A stretch of DNA of 39,341 bases from Pseudomonadota bacterium (GTDB taxonomy: Bacteria > Pseudomonadota > Alphaproteobacteria > Acetobacterales > Acetobacteraceae): contig JAJZES010000018.1 in assembly GCA_021845985.1 (NCBI GenBank), positions 1 through 39,341 of the forward strand. Direction: 5' to 3'. Position 1 is the first letter of the stretch, and each line of letters opens with the position of its first letter. Under the pieces are notes generated by a model that was given only the letters and a program-made list of their open reading frames with translations, made no database searches and had not been told where the DNA came from. Both the position numbers and the translations under genes were made by a program. This document shows, one piece after another, positions 14,911 to 23,618 of this stretch.

Positions 14911-17193
14911 TCAGGCGCTGCGCATCATGGTGTCCGCTGGCACGGCCCGTTTGCCCGGCAGCCGCGCGAACGGGCCATGCCAGCGCAGCAGCCGCAAGGC
15001 GTTGATCGTCACCAGCACCGTGGCGCCGGTGTCGGCGAGGATGGCCATCCACAGCCCGGTGACACCGAGCATGGTGGTGACAAGAAGCACCAGCTTCAGC
15101 CCCACCGCGATTGCCACGTTCTGCTTCACGTTCGCCAGCGTGGCCCGTGAGAGCGCGATCAGGTCCGCGACCCCCGAGAGACGCTCGTGCAGCAGCGCCG
15201 CGTCCGCCGTCTCCAGCGCCACCGCCGTGCCGCTACCCATGGCGACCCCGACGGACGCGGCGGCGAGCGCCGGGGCGTCGTTGATGCCGTCCCCCACCAT
15301 GACGACAGGGCCGCGCGCCTTCAGCGCCTGGATTTCGCGCAGCTTCTGTTCTGGCAGGAGGTGCGCACGCACCTCCATGCCGAGGCTGGCGGCGATCGCG
15401 CGGCCGGCGCGCTCGTTGTCGCCGGTCAGCACCACGCTCGATAGCCCCATCGCCTTGAGTGGCGCGATCGCGGCGGCCGCGTCCTCTCGCGGTTCGTCGC
15501 GCAGGGCCACCAGGCCGAGGGGCTGCCCATCCGCCAGCACGACCACCACCGTCTTGCCGGCCGCTTCGAGCGCGGTGATGTCGTCCACGTTCGGCAACAG
15601 AATGCCCTGTTCCCGGGCATGGATGGGGCTGCCGACCACCACAAGCTGCCCTTCGACGATCGCCGTCGCGGCCTTGCCGAGGATGGCCCCCGCGTCGGTC
15701 GCCGCTGGCGCCTGGATGCCGCGCGACGCCGCCGCGTCGAGCACAGCGCGGGCGAGCGGATGGGCGGAGCCGGCCTCCACGCCGGCCGCCGCGCGCAGCA
15801 GGGCGGCCTCCTCCGTGCCCGGCATCGGCAGGATATCGGTCACGCGCGGCCGGCCGGCGGTCAGCGTGCCGGTCTTGTCGAAAGCCACCGTCGCGGCGCG
15901 GCCGATCGTCTCCAGCGCCGCTCCGCCCTTGATCAGCAGGCCGCGCCGCGCGCCGGCCGACAGGCCGGAGGCCATTGCGGCCGGCACCGAGATCACCAGC
16001 GCGCAGGGGCAGGCAATCAGCAGCACGGCAAGGCCGCGGTAGATCCAGGTCCAGTAGTCGCCGCCGAAGGCCAGCGGCGGGACCAGCATTACCAACGCCG
16101 ACACCGCCATCGCAGCCGGCGTCCAATAGATCGAGAACTTTTCGATGAAGCGCTGCGTCGGCGCGCGGGAAGCGGTCGTCTCCTCGACCATGCGGACGAT
16201 GCGGCTGATCGTGTTGTCGGACGCCGCCGCCGTCACCCGCACGCGCAGCAGTGCCACCGTGTTCACCGACGCCGCGATCACCGCATCGCCAGGGCCACGC
16301 GAGACCGGCATGCTCTCCCCGGTGACGGGACTTTCATCGACCGCGGACTGGCGTTCCACGATGATGCCGTCGCAGGGAACCCGGTCGCCCGGTCGGACCT
16401 GAACCAGATCGCCGAGCCGGAGTGCGTCGGCCGGAATCTCGGCGACGGCGCCACCGCGCTCGACGCGGGCAGTGCGCGGCATCAGGCTGCCCAGCGCCTT
16501 GATGCCGGCGCGGGCGCGGCCCGCCGCCACGTTCTCCAGCAACTCGCCGATGGCGAACAGCAGCACGACGATGGCGGCTTCTTCCGCCGCGCCGATGATC
16601 ACGGCGCCGAGGGCGGCGACGCACATCAGCGTCTCGATCGAGAACGGGCTGCCCGCGCGGGCCAGCGCGACCGCGCGCCGGCCGAAGGGGAGTGCCGCCA
16701 GCAGCGTGGCGGCGGCAAATATCCAATACGCCTCGGCCGGGAACAGGCTCGCGCCGAGCCACGCGGCGGCGACAAGGCCGGCCAGCAGCCAGACCAGCGT
16801 CGCCTTGCCCGCGCGCCACCAGGACGTGTCGGCCTCATCGTCCTCGTCGCCATGGGCATGGACGTGGCCGCCCGCTTCCGCATGATTGTGGCCGTGATCA
16901 TGCGCGTGGTCGTGGTCGTGGTCATGCGTCCGGGAGACGGCCGGAGCCGGCAGTGTCCCCGGCACCACCGCGTAACCGAGCCCCGCAACCGTGCGGGCGA
17001 CCGTGGCCGGGTCGCCGCCGGGACCGAGACGGGCGGTCAGGGTCTCGGCCATCAGGTTGACCGAGACCTCCCGCACCCCCGCGACCCTGGAGACGGCCTT
17101 CTCGATCTTGGCGACACAGGACGGGCAATCCATGCCGCTGATCCGCCATGACCGGGTTTCTCCCGCATCTTCCCGCTCCACCAGTTCCGACAT
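14911..17193 (-). CDS. zntA: Zn/Cd/Pb-exporting P1B-type ATPase
   Basis: A 760-residue inner-membrane pump. It shows an N-terminal HMA domain with GMDCPSC (Cys23, Cys26), a His/Asp-rich linker at about 89-122 (THDHDHDHAHDHGHNH and HVHAHGDEDDEAD), TGES, the CPC membrane site (Cys395-Pro-Cys397, IACPCALVISVPAAMASG), the phosphorylation site Asp439-KTGTL, and GDGINDAPALA. CPC followed by SVPAA rather than GLATP, plus the His-rich linker, indicate the Zn/Cd (P1B-2) group rather than copper. ATG 17193. It diverges from a MerR regulator over a dyad placed in its own promoter spacer and is followed by the His-tailed EamA gene. Confidence 0.93.
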   Translation of the reverse strand: MSELVEREDAGETRSWRISGMDCPSCVAKIEKAVSRVAGVREVSVNLMAETLTARLGPGGDPATVARTVAGLGYAVVPGTLPAPAVSRTHDHDHDHAHDHGHNHAEAGGHVHAHGDEDDEADTSWWRAGKATLVWLLAGLVAAAWLGASLFPAEAYWIFAAATLLAALPFGRRAVALARAGSPFSIETLMCVAALGAVIIGAAEEAAIVVLLFAIGELLENVAAGRARAGIKALGSLMPRTARVERGGAVAEIPADALRLGDLVQVRPGDRVPCDGIIVERQSAVDESPVTGESMPVSRGPGDAVIAASVNTVALLRVRVTAAASDNTISRIVRMVEETTASRAPTQRFIEKFSIYWTPAAMAVSALVMLVPPLAFGGDYWTWIYRGLAVLLIACPCALVISVPAAMASGLSAGARRGLLIKGGAALETIGRAATVAFDKTGTLTAGRPRVTDILPMPGTEEAALLRAAAGVEAGSAHPLARAVLDAAASRGIQAPAATDAGAILGKAATAIVEGQLVVVGSPIHAREQGILLPNVDDITALEAAGKTVVVVLADGQPLGLVALRDEPREDAAAAIAPLKAMGLSSVVLTGDNERAGRAIAASLGMEVRAHLLPEQKLREIQALKARGPVVMVGDGINDAPALAAASVGVAMGSGTAVALETADAALLHERLSGVADLIALSRATLANVKQNVAIAVGLKLVLLVTTMLGVTGLWMAILADTGATVLVTINALRLLRWHGPFARLPGKRAVPADTMMRSA

Positions 17194-17221
17194 TCCCCGG
17201 CCTCACCCACTTGCTGCCGGC

Positions 17222-17252
17222 AAGATGGGACCTATAGTGACTATAGGTTCAA
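17222..17252 (-). promoter_or_regulatory. MerR-type promoter of the Zn/Cd ATPase
   Basis: A perfect dyad ACCTATAG-TGA-CTATAGGT occupies 17230-17248. On the minus strand it lies between TTGAAC (complement of 17247-17252) and CATCTT (complement of 17222-17227), separated by 19 bases. An over-long 19-base spacer carrying a dyad is the hallmark of promoters activated by MerR-family proteins through DNA distortion, and this dyad resembles published CadR/PbrR sites. It drives the ATPase gene 29 bases downstream and is adjacent to the regulator gene that starts at 17334. Confidence 0.82.
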
Positions 17253-17333
17253 GCCCCTTTCCGCCGTTTTCTTGCCCGCCGGGATCGGCAGCCCGACACG
17301 GCCGGTAGCGGCCACAGCGCAAGGAACGAGACG

Positions 17334-17783
17334 ATGAGCGATGCGGTCTATGCGATCGGCGACCTGGCCCGGCAAACCGGCACGAAGGTCGAGACGATCC
17401 GCTGGTACGAGCGCGACGGGATCATGCCCGCACCCGTGCGGACGGCTGGCGGCCATCGGGTCTATACCCGGCCCCATCTCGACCGGCTCGCGTTCATCCG
17501 CCACGCCCGCGAACTGGGCTTTCCGCTGGAGGATGTGCGGGCGCTGCTGCGGCTCGCCGACGACCCGGAACGGCCCTGCGATCAGGTGGATGCGATCGCC
17601 AGCCAGCACCTGGCCGCGGTGCGCAGTCGGATCGCCCGCCTGCAAGCGCTGGAGGCGGAACTCGCGCGCATGGTTGCCGTGTGCGGCCGGGGGCGCGTGG
17701 CGGAGTGCCGCGTCATCGAGGTGCTGGCCGACCAGTCGCACGCGCATTGCCTGCATGAAGGACATGGCGAGACAGGGTTGTAG
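17334..17783 (+). CDS. MerR-family Zn/Cd/Pb-responsive activator (CadR/ZntR-like)
   Basis: A 149-residue regulator. The N-terminal winged HTH reads YAIGDLARQTGTKVETIRWY; the dimerisation helix follows. Metal-site residues are Cys82 (PCDQVDAI), Cys117 and Cys125 (VCGRGRVAEC), and a His/Cys tail (HAHCLHEGHGE, Cys139). The Cys82 ... Cys117-x7-Cys125 pattern with a His-containing C-terminus resembles CadR of Pseudomonas and PbrR more than E. coli ZntR, which has a Cys-Cys pair. The exact metal preference is therefore uncertain between Cd, Pb and Zn. The divergent ATPase is its expected target. Confidence 0.88.
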   Translation: MSDAVYAIGDLARQTGTKVETIRWYERDGIMPAPVRTAGGHRVYTRPHLDRLAFIRHARELGFPLEDVRALLRLADDPERPCDQVDAIASQHLAAVRSRIARLQALEAELARMVAVCGRGRVAECRVIEVLADQSHAHCLHEGHGETGL

Positions 17784-17794
17784 CTCCTGCGCGC

Positions 17795-18448
17795 TTATGG
17801 CGTCGCACCCAGCTTCGCGCGCAGTGCGGCCGCGAGCTTGTCCGCATCGACATCCGACGGGAGCAGTTCGCTGAACGCCCCCGCAGGGTCCATCAGGTAC
17901 AGAAAAGTCGAGTGGCTGACGAGATCAGCGCCAGATTCCTCATGCCGCGCTGGCGCGTAGTACACCCGATATGCCCTGGCCGCTTCGGCGACCTGCGTCT
18001 CGCTGCCGGTCAGGCCGATAATCCGCGGATCGAAGTTTGCGAGGTACGATGCGAGCCGCGCGGGCGTGTCGCGGGCAGGATCGACGGTGATGAACAGCGG
18101 CGCGATCTTGTCGGCGAGCGGCCCGAGCTTGTTGAGTGCAGCCGCCATCTTCTGCAACGTCAGCGGGCACTCGTCGGGACAGTTGGTGTAGCCGAAGAAT
18201 ACCAGCACCCAACGTCCGCGATAGTCGGCATGGGTGACGGCGCGCCCTTTGTCGTCGATGAGGTGGAACGGGCCGCCGATCGCAACACCCGCGGGGACGG
18301 CCGCCGTGTCTGATGCTGCGCCGCCGCCGGATGACGGCGCGGAGGCGATGTTGCCGCCGAACCCCAACTCGCGGACGATGATCGCGAGGACCAGCAGCGC
18401 GATCAGGCCGAGCGCGGTCCAGCGGATAATGCGCGGAACACCGGTCAT
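17795..18448 (-). CDS. SCO1/SenC copper chaperone-like protein
   Basis: A 217-residue membrane-anchored periplasmic thioredoxin-fold protein. It has an N-terminal helix (WTALGLIALLVLAIIVRELGF), FFGYTNCPDECPLTL with the copper-binding CxxxC, and the distal metal His in LVSHSTFLYLMD. Sco proteins deliver copper to the CuA site of cytochrome oxidase subunit II or act as thiol reductases for it. A CuA-bearing subunit is encoded in the first copper operon (5540-6217), which makes it a natural client. ATG 18448 overlaps the DsbD-like stop by ATGA, making this the last gene of the second copper operon. Confidence 0.9.
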   Translation of the reverse strand: MTGVPRIIRWTALGLIALLVLAIIVRELGFGGNIASAPSSGGGAASDTAAVPAGVAIGGPFHLIDDKGRAVTHADYRGRWVLVFFGYTNCPDECPLTLQKMAAALNKLGPLADKIAPLFITVDPARDTPARLASYLANFDPRIIGLTGSETQVAEAARAYRVYYAPARHEESGADLVSHSTFLYLMDPAGAFSELLPSDVDADKLAAALRAKLGATP

Positions 18449-20574
18449 CGTGCCGCCCCTGTCATGTCGTCCTTTGCGCGCCGGAACGCATCCATCACGG
18501 CGTCTTGCGTCAGTAGCTCGGGCAGCGCGATGCCCTCGGGTGCGTCCGGTCCATAGACCACGTCGAGCGGCACGCCATAGCGGCCGAAACTCTGCAAGTA
18601 GGCGGTGATGGCCGGATCGGGACGAGTCCAGTCTGCCCGCATCGTTACCACGCCAGGAGCGCGGAGCCAGTCCGCGACCGGCGCCCGGCCCAGTACGGCC
18701 AGCTCGTTGACCTTGCAGGTCAGGCACCAGGCAGCGGTCACGTCCACGAACACGACCTTCCGCTGCGCCACCAGCCGGTGCAGCCCCGCCTCATCGAACG
18801 GCTGCCACGGGTGGGCGGCTGCATTCGGTGCCGGTGCCGCGATCGGCACCGCCTGGCCGCCCAGCGCCGGGACCAGCACCGCGACCGTCGCCAGAACCAT
18901 GGCCGCGGCTGCGGCAGGCCCGCGGCCCGAGGGCAGGCGGTGACGCCAGGCGAGCACGCCGAGCAGGACCGCGAGCGCCAAACCGGCAAGCAGCGCCGAT
19001 GCCGCGCCGGTTTCCAGCGCCAGCACGGAGACCAGCCAAGCGGCGGTGCCGAGCAGCGCCAGCCCGAGAGCGCGGCGGAGCCAGCCCATCCATGGCCCGG
19101 GCCGTGGCAGCCACCCCACCAGCCCCGGCGCCGCGGCAACGGCCAGGAAGGGTGACGCCATGCCAAGGCCGAGGGCGGCGAGCACCATCGCGATGTCGAG
19201 CGGCCCGCCCGTGAGCGCGAAACCGATGGCGGTGCCAACGAACGGCGCCGAGCAGGAGGCGGCGAGCAATGTCGCGAAGGCGCCCAGCAGGAACGCATCG
19301 CTGAACCGGCCACGCCCGCGCACCGCGCCGACCGTGCCCGCCACGCTGCCCGGCAGAGCCAGCGGCAGCCAATCCCATAGGCTTGCGGCGAACAACGTGG
19401 TGACCAGCGCCATGCCGGCGAGGAACCAGGGTTGCTGGAACTGGATGCCCCAGCCGATCGCCGCTCCCGTTGCTTTTAGCCCGATCAGGGCGAGCGCGAG
19501 CACACCGAACGAGCCCACGATCCCCGCGGCCGTCGCGAGCAGGCCGAGACGGGCCGCACGGCGCTCGGCGCCGCCATAGCCGACCAGCGCCAGCAGCTTC
19601 AGCGACAGCACCGGCAGCACGCAGGGCATCAGGTTCAGCACCAGGCCGCCGAGCAGGGCGATGCCGATGATGGCAACGCGCATCGTCCGCCCCGGCCCAA
19701 ATTGGTCATGCCGAGGCGGCAAAGCGCCGAGCAGCGGGATGGCGTCGGCCTCGGCGGCGCGCGCACCATCGACCACGGTCAGATGCAGCCCCTGTCCCGC
19801 CAGCGCGTCGGCCGCCATCCCCCGGACCGGCACACGCAACGTCGCCACCCGGCCGGCGTCTGCCAGCGCGATATCGGGACGCGCGGGCGAGCCATTCGCC
19901 GCACCTTCGACGAACAGGTCGGGCGCTCGCAGCTCTGCCCCCGTGCTGGCCAGCCGGACGGACAGGACGGCGCCATTCTCTCCGGATCCAACGACCGCAC
20001 CGAGCAGCCTGAGCCGCGCGGACGCAAGGTCGCCTGGCACGCGGGCACGCGCCGCCGCGATCAGCGGTGCTTCCGGGCCGGGCAGCGCGAGCCCGGCCGG
20101 AAGCGTCAGGTCCAGGCTCGCGTGATAGGGGATGCACACGTCCTTGCAGGAGGCATAGTCCACCTCGGCATGCAGACGCAGCGGCGCACCGGGATGGGCC
20201 AATGCGACCGCGATCGGCAGCACCACACCGTCCACGTAGCCCTGCGTCTCCAGGCCACCGAGCGGCGGTAGGCGGCTCGGCGCCGGCCAGGCGATCGAGG
20301 CACCAGCCAGATTTTCCGAACCCTGCCAGTCGATGTTCGGCGGGATGCCGGCATCGCCCGGCGACCGCCAGTAGGTGTGCCATCCAGGGGTCAGGCGGAG
20401 TTGCAGCCCAGCATCGACCTGTGTGCCCGATCCGGTCGCCTCGACCGCTGTGATCAGCCGTGCCGCCCCATGCGCATTGCTGGCCCAGTCGCTCGCCGCG
20501 GCGAAGGACGATCCCGGTGAAGCCAGCATGCCGAGCAGGACAAGCGGCACGGCAAGAAACCGCGCGCGCTTCAT
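18445..20574 (-). CDS. DsbD/ScsB-like thiol:disulfide interchange protein
   Basis: A 709-residue three-part protein. A signal peptide (about 1-26) is followed by an N-terminal periplasmic DsbD-alpha-like domain containing the pair DYASCKDVCIPYHA. Then comes a transmembrane DsbD core with NLMPCVLPVLSLK and AASCSAPFVGTAIG, the two membrane redox Cys, and a C-terminal thioredoxin domain with AAWCLTCKVNE. Such proteins pass electrons from cytoplasmic thioredoxin to periplasmic partners; ScsB forms are tied to copper tolerance. It overlaps its neighbours on both sides by ATGA, coupling it to the unknown membrane protein upstream and to Sco downstream, which could be its redox partner. Confidence 0.9.
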   Translation of the reverse strand: MKRARFLAVPLVLLGMLASPGSSFAAASDWASNAHGAARLITAVEATGSGTQVDAGLQLRLTPGWHTYWRSPGDAGIPPNIDWQGSENLAGASIAWPAPSRLPPLGGLETQGYVDGVVLPIAVALAHPGAPLRLHAEVDYASCKDVCIPYHASLDLTLPAGLALPGPEAPLIAAARARVPGDLASARLRLLGAVVGSGENGAVLSVRLASTGAELRAPDLFVEGAANGSPARPDIALADAGRVATLRVPVRGMAADALAGQGLHLTVVDGARAAEADAIPLLGALPPRHDQFGPGRTMRVAIIGIALLGGLVLNLMPCVLPVLSLKLLALVGYGGAERRAARLGLLATAAGIVGSFGVLALALIGLKATGAAIGWGIQFQQPWFLAGMALVTTLFAASLWDWLPLALPGSVAGTVGAVRGRGRFSDAFLLGAFATLLAASCSAPFVGTAIGFALTGGPLDIAMVLAALGLGMASPFLAVAAAPGLVGWLPRPGPWMGWLRRALGLALLGTAAWLVSVLALETGAASALLAGLALAVLLGVLAWRHRLPSGRGPAAAAAMVLATVAVLVPALGGQAVPIAAPAPNAAAHPWQPFDEAGLHRLVAQRKVVFVDVTAAWCLTCKVNELAVLGRAPVADWLRAPGVVTMRADWTRPDPAITAYLQSFGRYGVPLDVVYGPDAPEGIALPELLTQDAVMDAFRRAKDDMTGAAR

Positions 20575-21065
20575 CGCCGTGGTCTCCCGGCCAGGGCGAT
20601 AGTCGGCCGCGCCCAGGTGAAGGCGACAAGCGGAACGACGACCCATTGCAGCAGTGGCGACAGCCCTGTGCCGAGTGGCGGCACGCGAGGCATGGCGGGC
20701 GCGTAGGCCCAACCGCCGCGAACCTTCACGTTCAGCCATTCGCTGAACACGGTGTAGGCAAGCCCAACAAGAAGCGTGGCGGTCGCACCTGGTATATAGC
20801 CGCGCGAGGGCCAAGAGCGTCCTGCAACCAGGATGCCGAACCCGAGAGAAAATAAAGCGATCAGCAAGTCGCCAACCCAGCAATGGAGTACCGCAAAAGC
20901 CAGGTAACCCGGGCGGGCCGTCTGCCACAGGGTGAAGAGCGGCAACTGAAATACCTCCCAAAGAAGGTTTCCCATGGCGACGGCGATAACATAGCGAGCG
21001 ACGGTGCTTTTGATCGCCGAGGTGCCGAGACGTCGCCCGGTTATGGTAGTCTCCAGCGCTCGCAT
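20571..21065 (-). CDS. Uncharacterised four-helix membrane protein
   Basis: A 164-residue protein I cannot assign. Four hydrophobic segments are visible: VIAVAMGNLLWEVFQLPLFT, FAVLHCWVGDLLIALFSLGF, ATATLLVGLAYTVFSEWLNV and SPLLQWVVVPLVAFTWA, the last preceded by PAMPRVPPLGTGLSP. A single Cys-Trp in helix two and several conserved-looking Trp/Glu residues in the membrane (WEVF, SEWL) are notable. ATG 21065. Its stop overlaps the DsbD-like start (ATGA), so the two are coupled. Context suggests a part in periplasmic copper or thiol handling; no reaction can be proposed from sequence. Confidence 0.7.
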   Translation of the reverse strand: MRALETTITGRRLGTSAIKSTVARYVIAVAMGNLLWEVFQLPLFTLWQTARPGYLAFAVLHCWVGDLLIALFSLGFGILVAGRSWPSRGYIPGATATLLVGLAYTVFSEWLNVKVRGGWAYAPAMPRVPPLGTGLSPLLQWVVVPLVAFTWARPTIALAGRPRR

Positions 21066-21069
21066 GATC

Positions 21070-21294
21070 TCAGTCCGGCGCCGACCCGGCGGCAGGCGCA
21101 TGGGACTGCCACTGGCTGTTCGGCCGTCCGTCACCGCCGTTCTTCGACGGCATCATGCCGGCACAACCGCCGGACATCATGCCGCCACCCATCATGCCGT
21201 GACCCATCGCGAGCGCGGGCACGATCAGGGCGCCAATCCCGGCGGCAAGCACGGCGCCAAGCACGGCGATGATCAACGTCTGTCGGACGCACAT
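21070..21294 (-). CDS. Small Met-rich exported protein
   Basis: A 74-residue protein with an N-terminal hydrophobic segment (TLIIAVLGAVLAAGIGALIVPALA) that may be a signal or an anchor. A Met/Gly cluster follows (GHGMMGGGMMSGGCAGMM), then a polar tail. The cluster resembles Cu(I)-binding Met motifs in the Spy-like protein and in the neighbouring oxidase. Ribosome site GGAGAGG precedes ATG 21294. It lies 4 bases before the next gene in a tightly packed operon. Function unknown; copper scavenging is inferred. Confidence 0.65.
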   Translation of the reverse strand: MCVRQTLIIAVLGAVLAAGIGALIVPALAMGHGMMGGGMMSGGCAGMMPSKNGGDGRPNSQWQSHAPAAGSAPD

Positions 21295-21295
21295 G

Positions 21296-21625
21296 CTACC
21301 TCTCCTGCGTTGCCGGGAGATTTTCGAGAGTCGCGCGAACGGTCTGTCCGCCCTGCCGCGCCGGCGCGCTCGCACGGCCGCCCGTGCGATGCATGCACAG
21401 GCCGAGGCCGCACATCGCGGCACAGGGGGCGACGCTGAACAGCAGCGGGACTGCGCCGATCGCGACCAGCCAACTCCATTGCCACGCGGCGGCGACGGCG
21501 ATAACGCCGAACGCGGCGGCACCAAGCACAAGGCGCACGCGGCCAGGTGGGGCGATCGACAGCGGTCGGGCGACTGCCGGATCGGATACGGTTGTCTGCC
21601 TGGTCCGCGCGCGCCTAATCCACAT
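21296..21625 (-). CDS. Small two-helix Cys-containing membrane protein
   Basis: About 109 residues from ATG 21625, which overlaps the DUF411 stop by 11 bases; no strong ribosome site is visible and a shorter start is possible. Two hydrophobic helices (VRLVLGAAAFGVIAVAAAW and LVAIGAVPLLFSVAPCAAMC) run into CAAMCGLGLCMHR, which has three Cys, a Met and a His in 13 residues. Similar short proteins ending in Cys/Met motifs occur in copper operons. No known function. The Cys cluster at the membrane face could bind Cu(I). Confidence 0.58.
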   Translation of the reverse strand: MWIRRARTRQTTVSDPAVARPLSIAPPGRVRLVLGAAAFGVIAVAAAWQWSWLVAIGAVPLLFSVAPCAAMCGLGLCMHRTGGRASAPARQGGQTVRATLENLPATQER

Positions 21626-22076
21626 CGAAGACGCGCGGTGGCGTGCCATCGCGGCTCACAGCGTAGATCGTCAGCGGTCCGGTCTTCTCTCCGAACATGC
21701 CGGGTGATCCGGACGGCATGCCCGGCAGGGTGATGCCGGCGATGGCTGGCTTCTCATCGAGCAGCTTGCGAATCGTCTTTACCGGAACATGTCCGTCCAC
21801 GACGTAGTCGCCGATGAAACTCGTGTGACAGCCTTCCAGTTCCTCGGGGATTCCGGCCTTGCGGCTGATCTCGGCGAGGTCGTTGGTCGGCTTCACGTCC
21901 ACCTTGAAGCCGTTTTGGCCGAGGTACTGTGCGTAGCCTTCGCAGCAGGTGCAGGATGGATTTTTATACAGCGTCACCGGGATCGGTTCGGCCGCGGGCA
22001 CGGTTCGCGACATGAGGAGTGCAGGCATCGACGTGGACGACGCCATCAGCAGTGCGGCAAACTTCCGTCGGGTCAT
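21615..22076 (-). CDS. DUF411 periplasmic copper-binding protein (CopG-like)
   Basis: A 153-residue exported protein: signal region at about 1-29 ending in PAAEP, then the DUF411 domain with LYKNPSCTCCEGYAQYLGQN (Cys-x-Cys-Cys), GCHTSFIGDYVVDGHVP and ITLPGMPSGSPGM. Members such as Pseudomonas CopG bind a small copper cluster through the Cys and Met residues and are thought to handle Cu redox or transfer in the periplasm. ATG 22076 is 17 bases downstream of the oxidase stop. It is part of the second copper operon. Confidence 0.88.
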   Translation of the reverse strand: MTRRKFAALLMASSTSMPALLMSRTVPAAEPIPVTLYKNPSCTCCEGYAQYLGQNGFKVDVKPTNDLAEISRKAGIPEELEGCHTSFIGDYVVDGHVPVKTIRKLLDEKPAIAGITLPGMPSGSPGMFGEKTGPLTIYAVSRDGTPPRVFDVD

Positions 22077-22092
22077 GGTTTGGTTCTCCTGC

Positions 22093-23535
22093 TCAACTCA
22101 CACGGATGGTCGTCATGAGTCCGCCGACCTGGTGCTCCATGACGTGGCAATGCAGCATCCAATCGCCGGGATTGTCGGCCACGAAGGCGACGCGCACGTG
22201 CTCGCGTGGGCGAACCAAAACGGTGTCGCCCCACTCGTCGTGCGGCACGGGCGCGCCGTCGCGGCTGAGCACCGAAAAACTGTGGCCGTGCAGGTGCATC
22301 GGGTGCCACCAGGCCGTCTCGTTGCGGAAGTCCAGAATGCAGCTCCGTCCGCGGTCGATGCGGAGCAGCGGCGGCATGTCGGCGCTGCCGTCGCCGGTCA
22401 TCGACTGGCCGTTGATGGCCCAGGCGGAGCCTCCGGTCATGCTCATCATTCCGCCGCCCATCATTCCGCCTCCGCCCGTGCCGCTCATCATCCCGCCCTG
22501 CATGCGGATGTCGTGGACCACCGCGGTAGCCAGATCCGGACGCGGCACGGGATTGGGCGGCAGGCGGAGTGGCGCATCCGAGGGGTGCGGGCGCAGCAGC
22601 GGGGCGGCATCGTAGGACAGACGGACCAGCGTGTAGGAGAGTCTGTCGTAGAAATCGTCCACCACAGGATATGACCGGCCGGGCTCACCCTGCATGTCCA
22701 GCATGACGTCGGCACGCATGGCGGGGCCGAGCAGGATCCGGCCGTCGGGCGGTTCGTGCGGGTCACACGGCTGACCGTCCAAGGCGACGACGATTGGACT
22801 GTGCCCCACGAAGCGCAGCGCCATGATGCGGGCGATCGCGGCGTTGAGCAGCCGCAGCCGCACGCGCTCACCGGCGCGGACGCGCAGATTATCCGGCAGC
22901 CGGCCGTTGATCGTGACGGTGTTGCCAACCCGTCCGTCCATCGCCGCTTCCATCCGGTTGCTGAAGCCCGGCGCGATCTGGGCATCCGGTTCCAGCCGCC
23001 AGTCCTGGATCGTCCAGAGCAGGTCGCGGTCCACTGCCGGCGGTTCGAGTTCTTCGACGATCAGCGGGCCGGCAAGCCCGCGACCCATCTGCACCAGGCT
23101 GTCGTCGTGCGAATGATACCAGAAGGTGCCGGCGTCGGGCGGACTGAACGCGTAATCGAAGCGACCGCCGGGTCGGATGGTCGGCTGAGTGAGACCCGGT
23201 ACGCCATCCATGGCGTTCGGCAGACGGATCCCGTGCCAGTGCACCGTGGTGCCCTCGGCCAATCCGTTCTCGACGACGGCCCGCAACATTGTCCCCTGGC
23301 GGAGACGAAGGACGGGGCCCGGTACCAGGCCATCATAGGCCAAGACACGGGTGTGCAGCGCGTCGTTGCCGACCATCGGGACTTCGGCCGGCGCTGGCCG
23401 AATCCGCGAGACCTTTGGTGATTCGGCTTCTGCGTGCAACCGGTTGGATTGCGAGGCAATGACGGCAACAGAACTCGCTGCCACGGTCGTCAACAGCCGC
23501 CGACGGCAGAGCGCCGGCAAGAATGATGTTGTCAT
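22093..23535 (-). CDS. Second multicopper oxidase
   Basis: A 480-residue periplasmic laccase-type protein. A CRRRLLTTVAASS segment at about 10-22 reads as a TAT signal. All four motifs are present: TTVHWHGIRLP, FWYHSHDD, WHPMHLHGHSF and MLHCHVMEHQVGGLM. A Met-rich loop (GGMMSGTGGGGMMGGGMMSM) before the C-terminal domain, as in CueO, suggests Cu(I) as substrate. ATG 23535 is preferred to 23580 because the signal follows directly. It differs clearly from the oxidase at 2177-3607 (no long homology by eye), so the two are not a recent duplication. Confidence 0.92.
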   Translation of the reverse strand: MTTSFLPALCRRRLLTTVAASSVAVIASQSNRLHAEAESPKVSRIRPAPAEVPMVGNDALHTRVLAYDGLVPGPVLRLRQGTMLRAVVENGLAEGTTVHWHGIRLPNAMDGVPGLTQPTIRPGGRFDYAFSPPDAGTFWYHSHDDSLVQMGRGLAGPLIVEELEPPAVDRDLLWTIQDWRLEPDAQIAPGFSNRMEAAMDGRVGNTVTINGRLPDNLRVRAGERVRLRLLNAAIARIMALRFVGHSPIVVALDGQPCDPHEPPDGRILLGPAMRADVMLDMQGEPGRSYPVVDDFYDRLSYTLVRLSYDAAPLLRPHPSDAPLRLPPNPVPRPDLATAVVHDIRMQGGMMSGTGGGGMMGGGMMSMTGGSAWAINGQSMTGDGSADMPPLLRIDRGRSCILDFRNETAWWHPMHLHGHSFSVLSRDGAPVPHDEWGDTVLVRPREHVRVAFVADNPGDWMLHCHVMEHQVGGLMTTIRVS

Positions 23536-23618
23536 GTTCTCCGTCCAAATCGGCGCAGCGGCGGCGCGTTCGCGCGGCACGCATTTCCGGTGTCAGGCGG
23601 GCGCTCGCAGCGCCGCCG

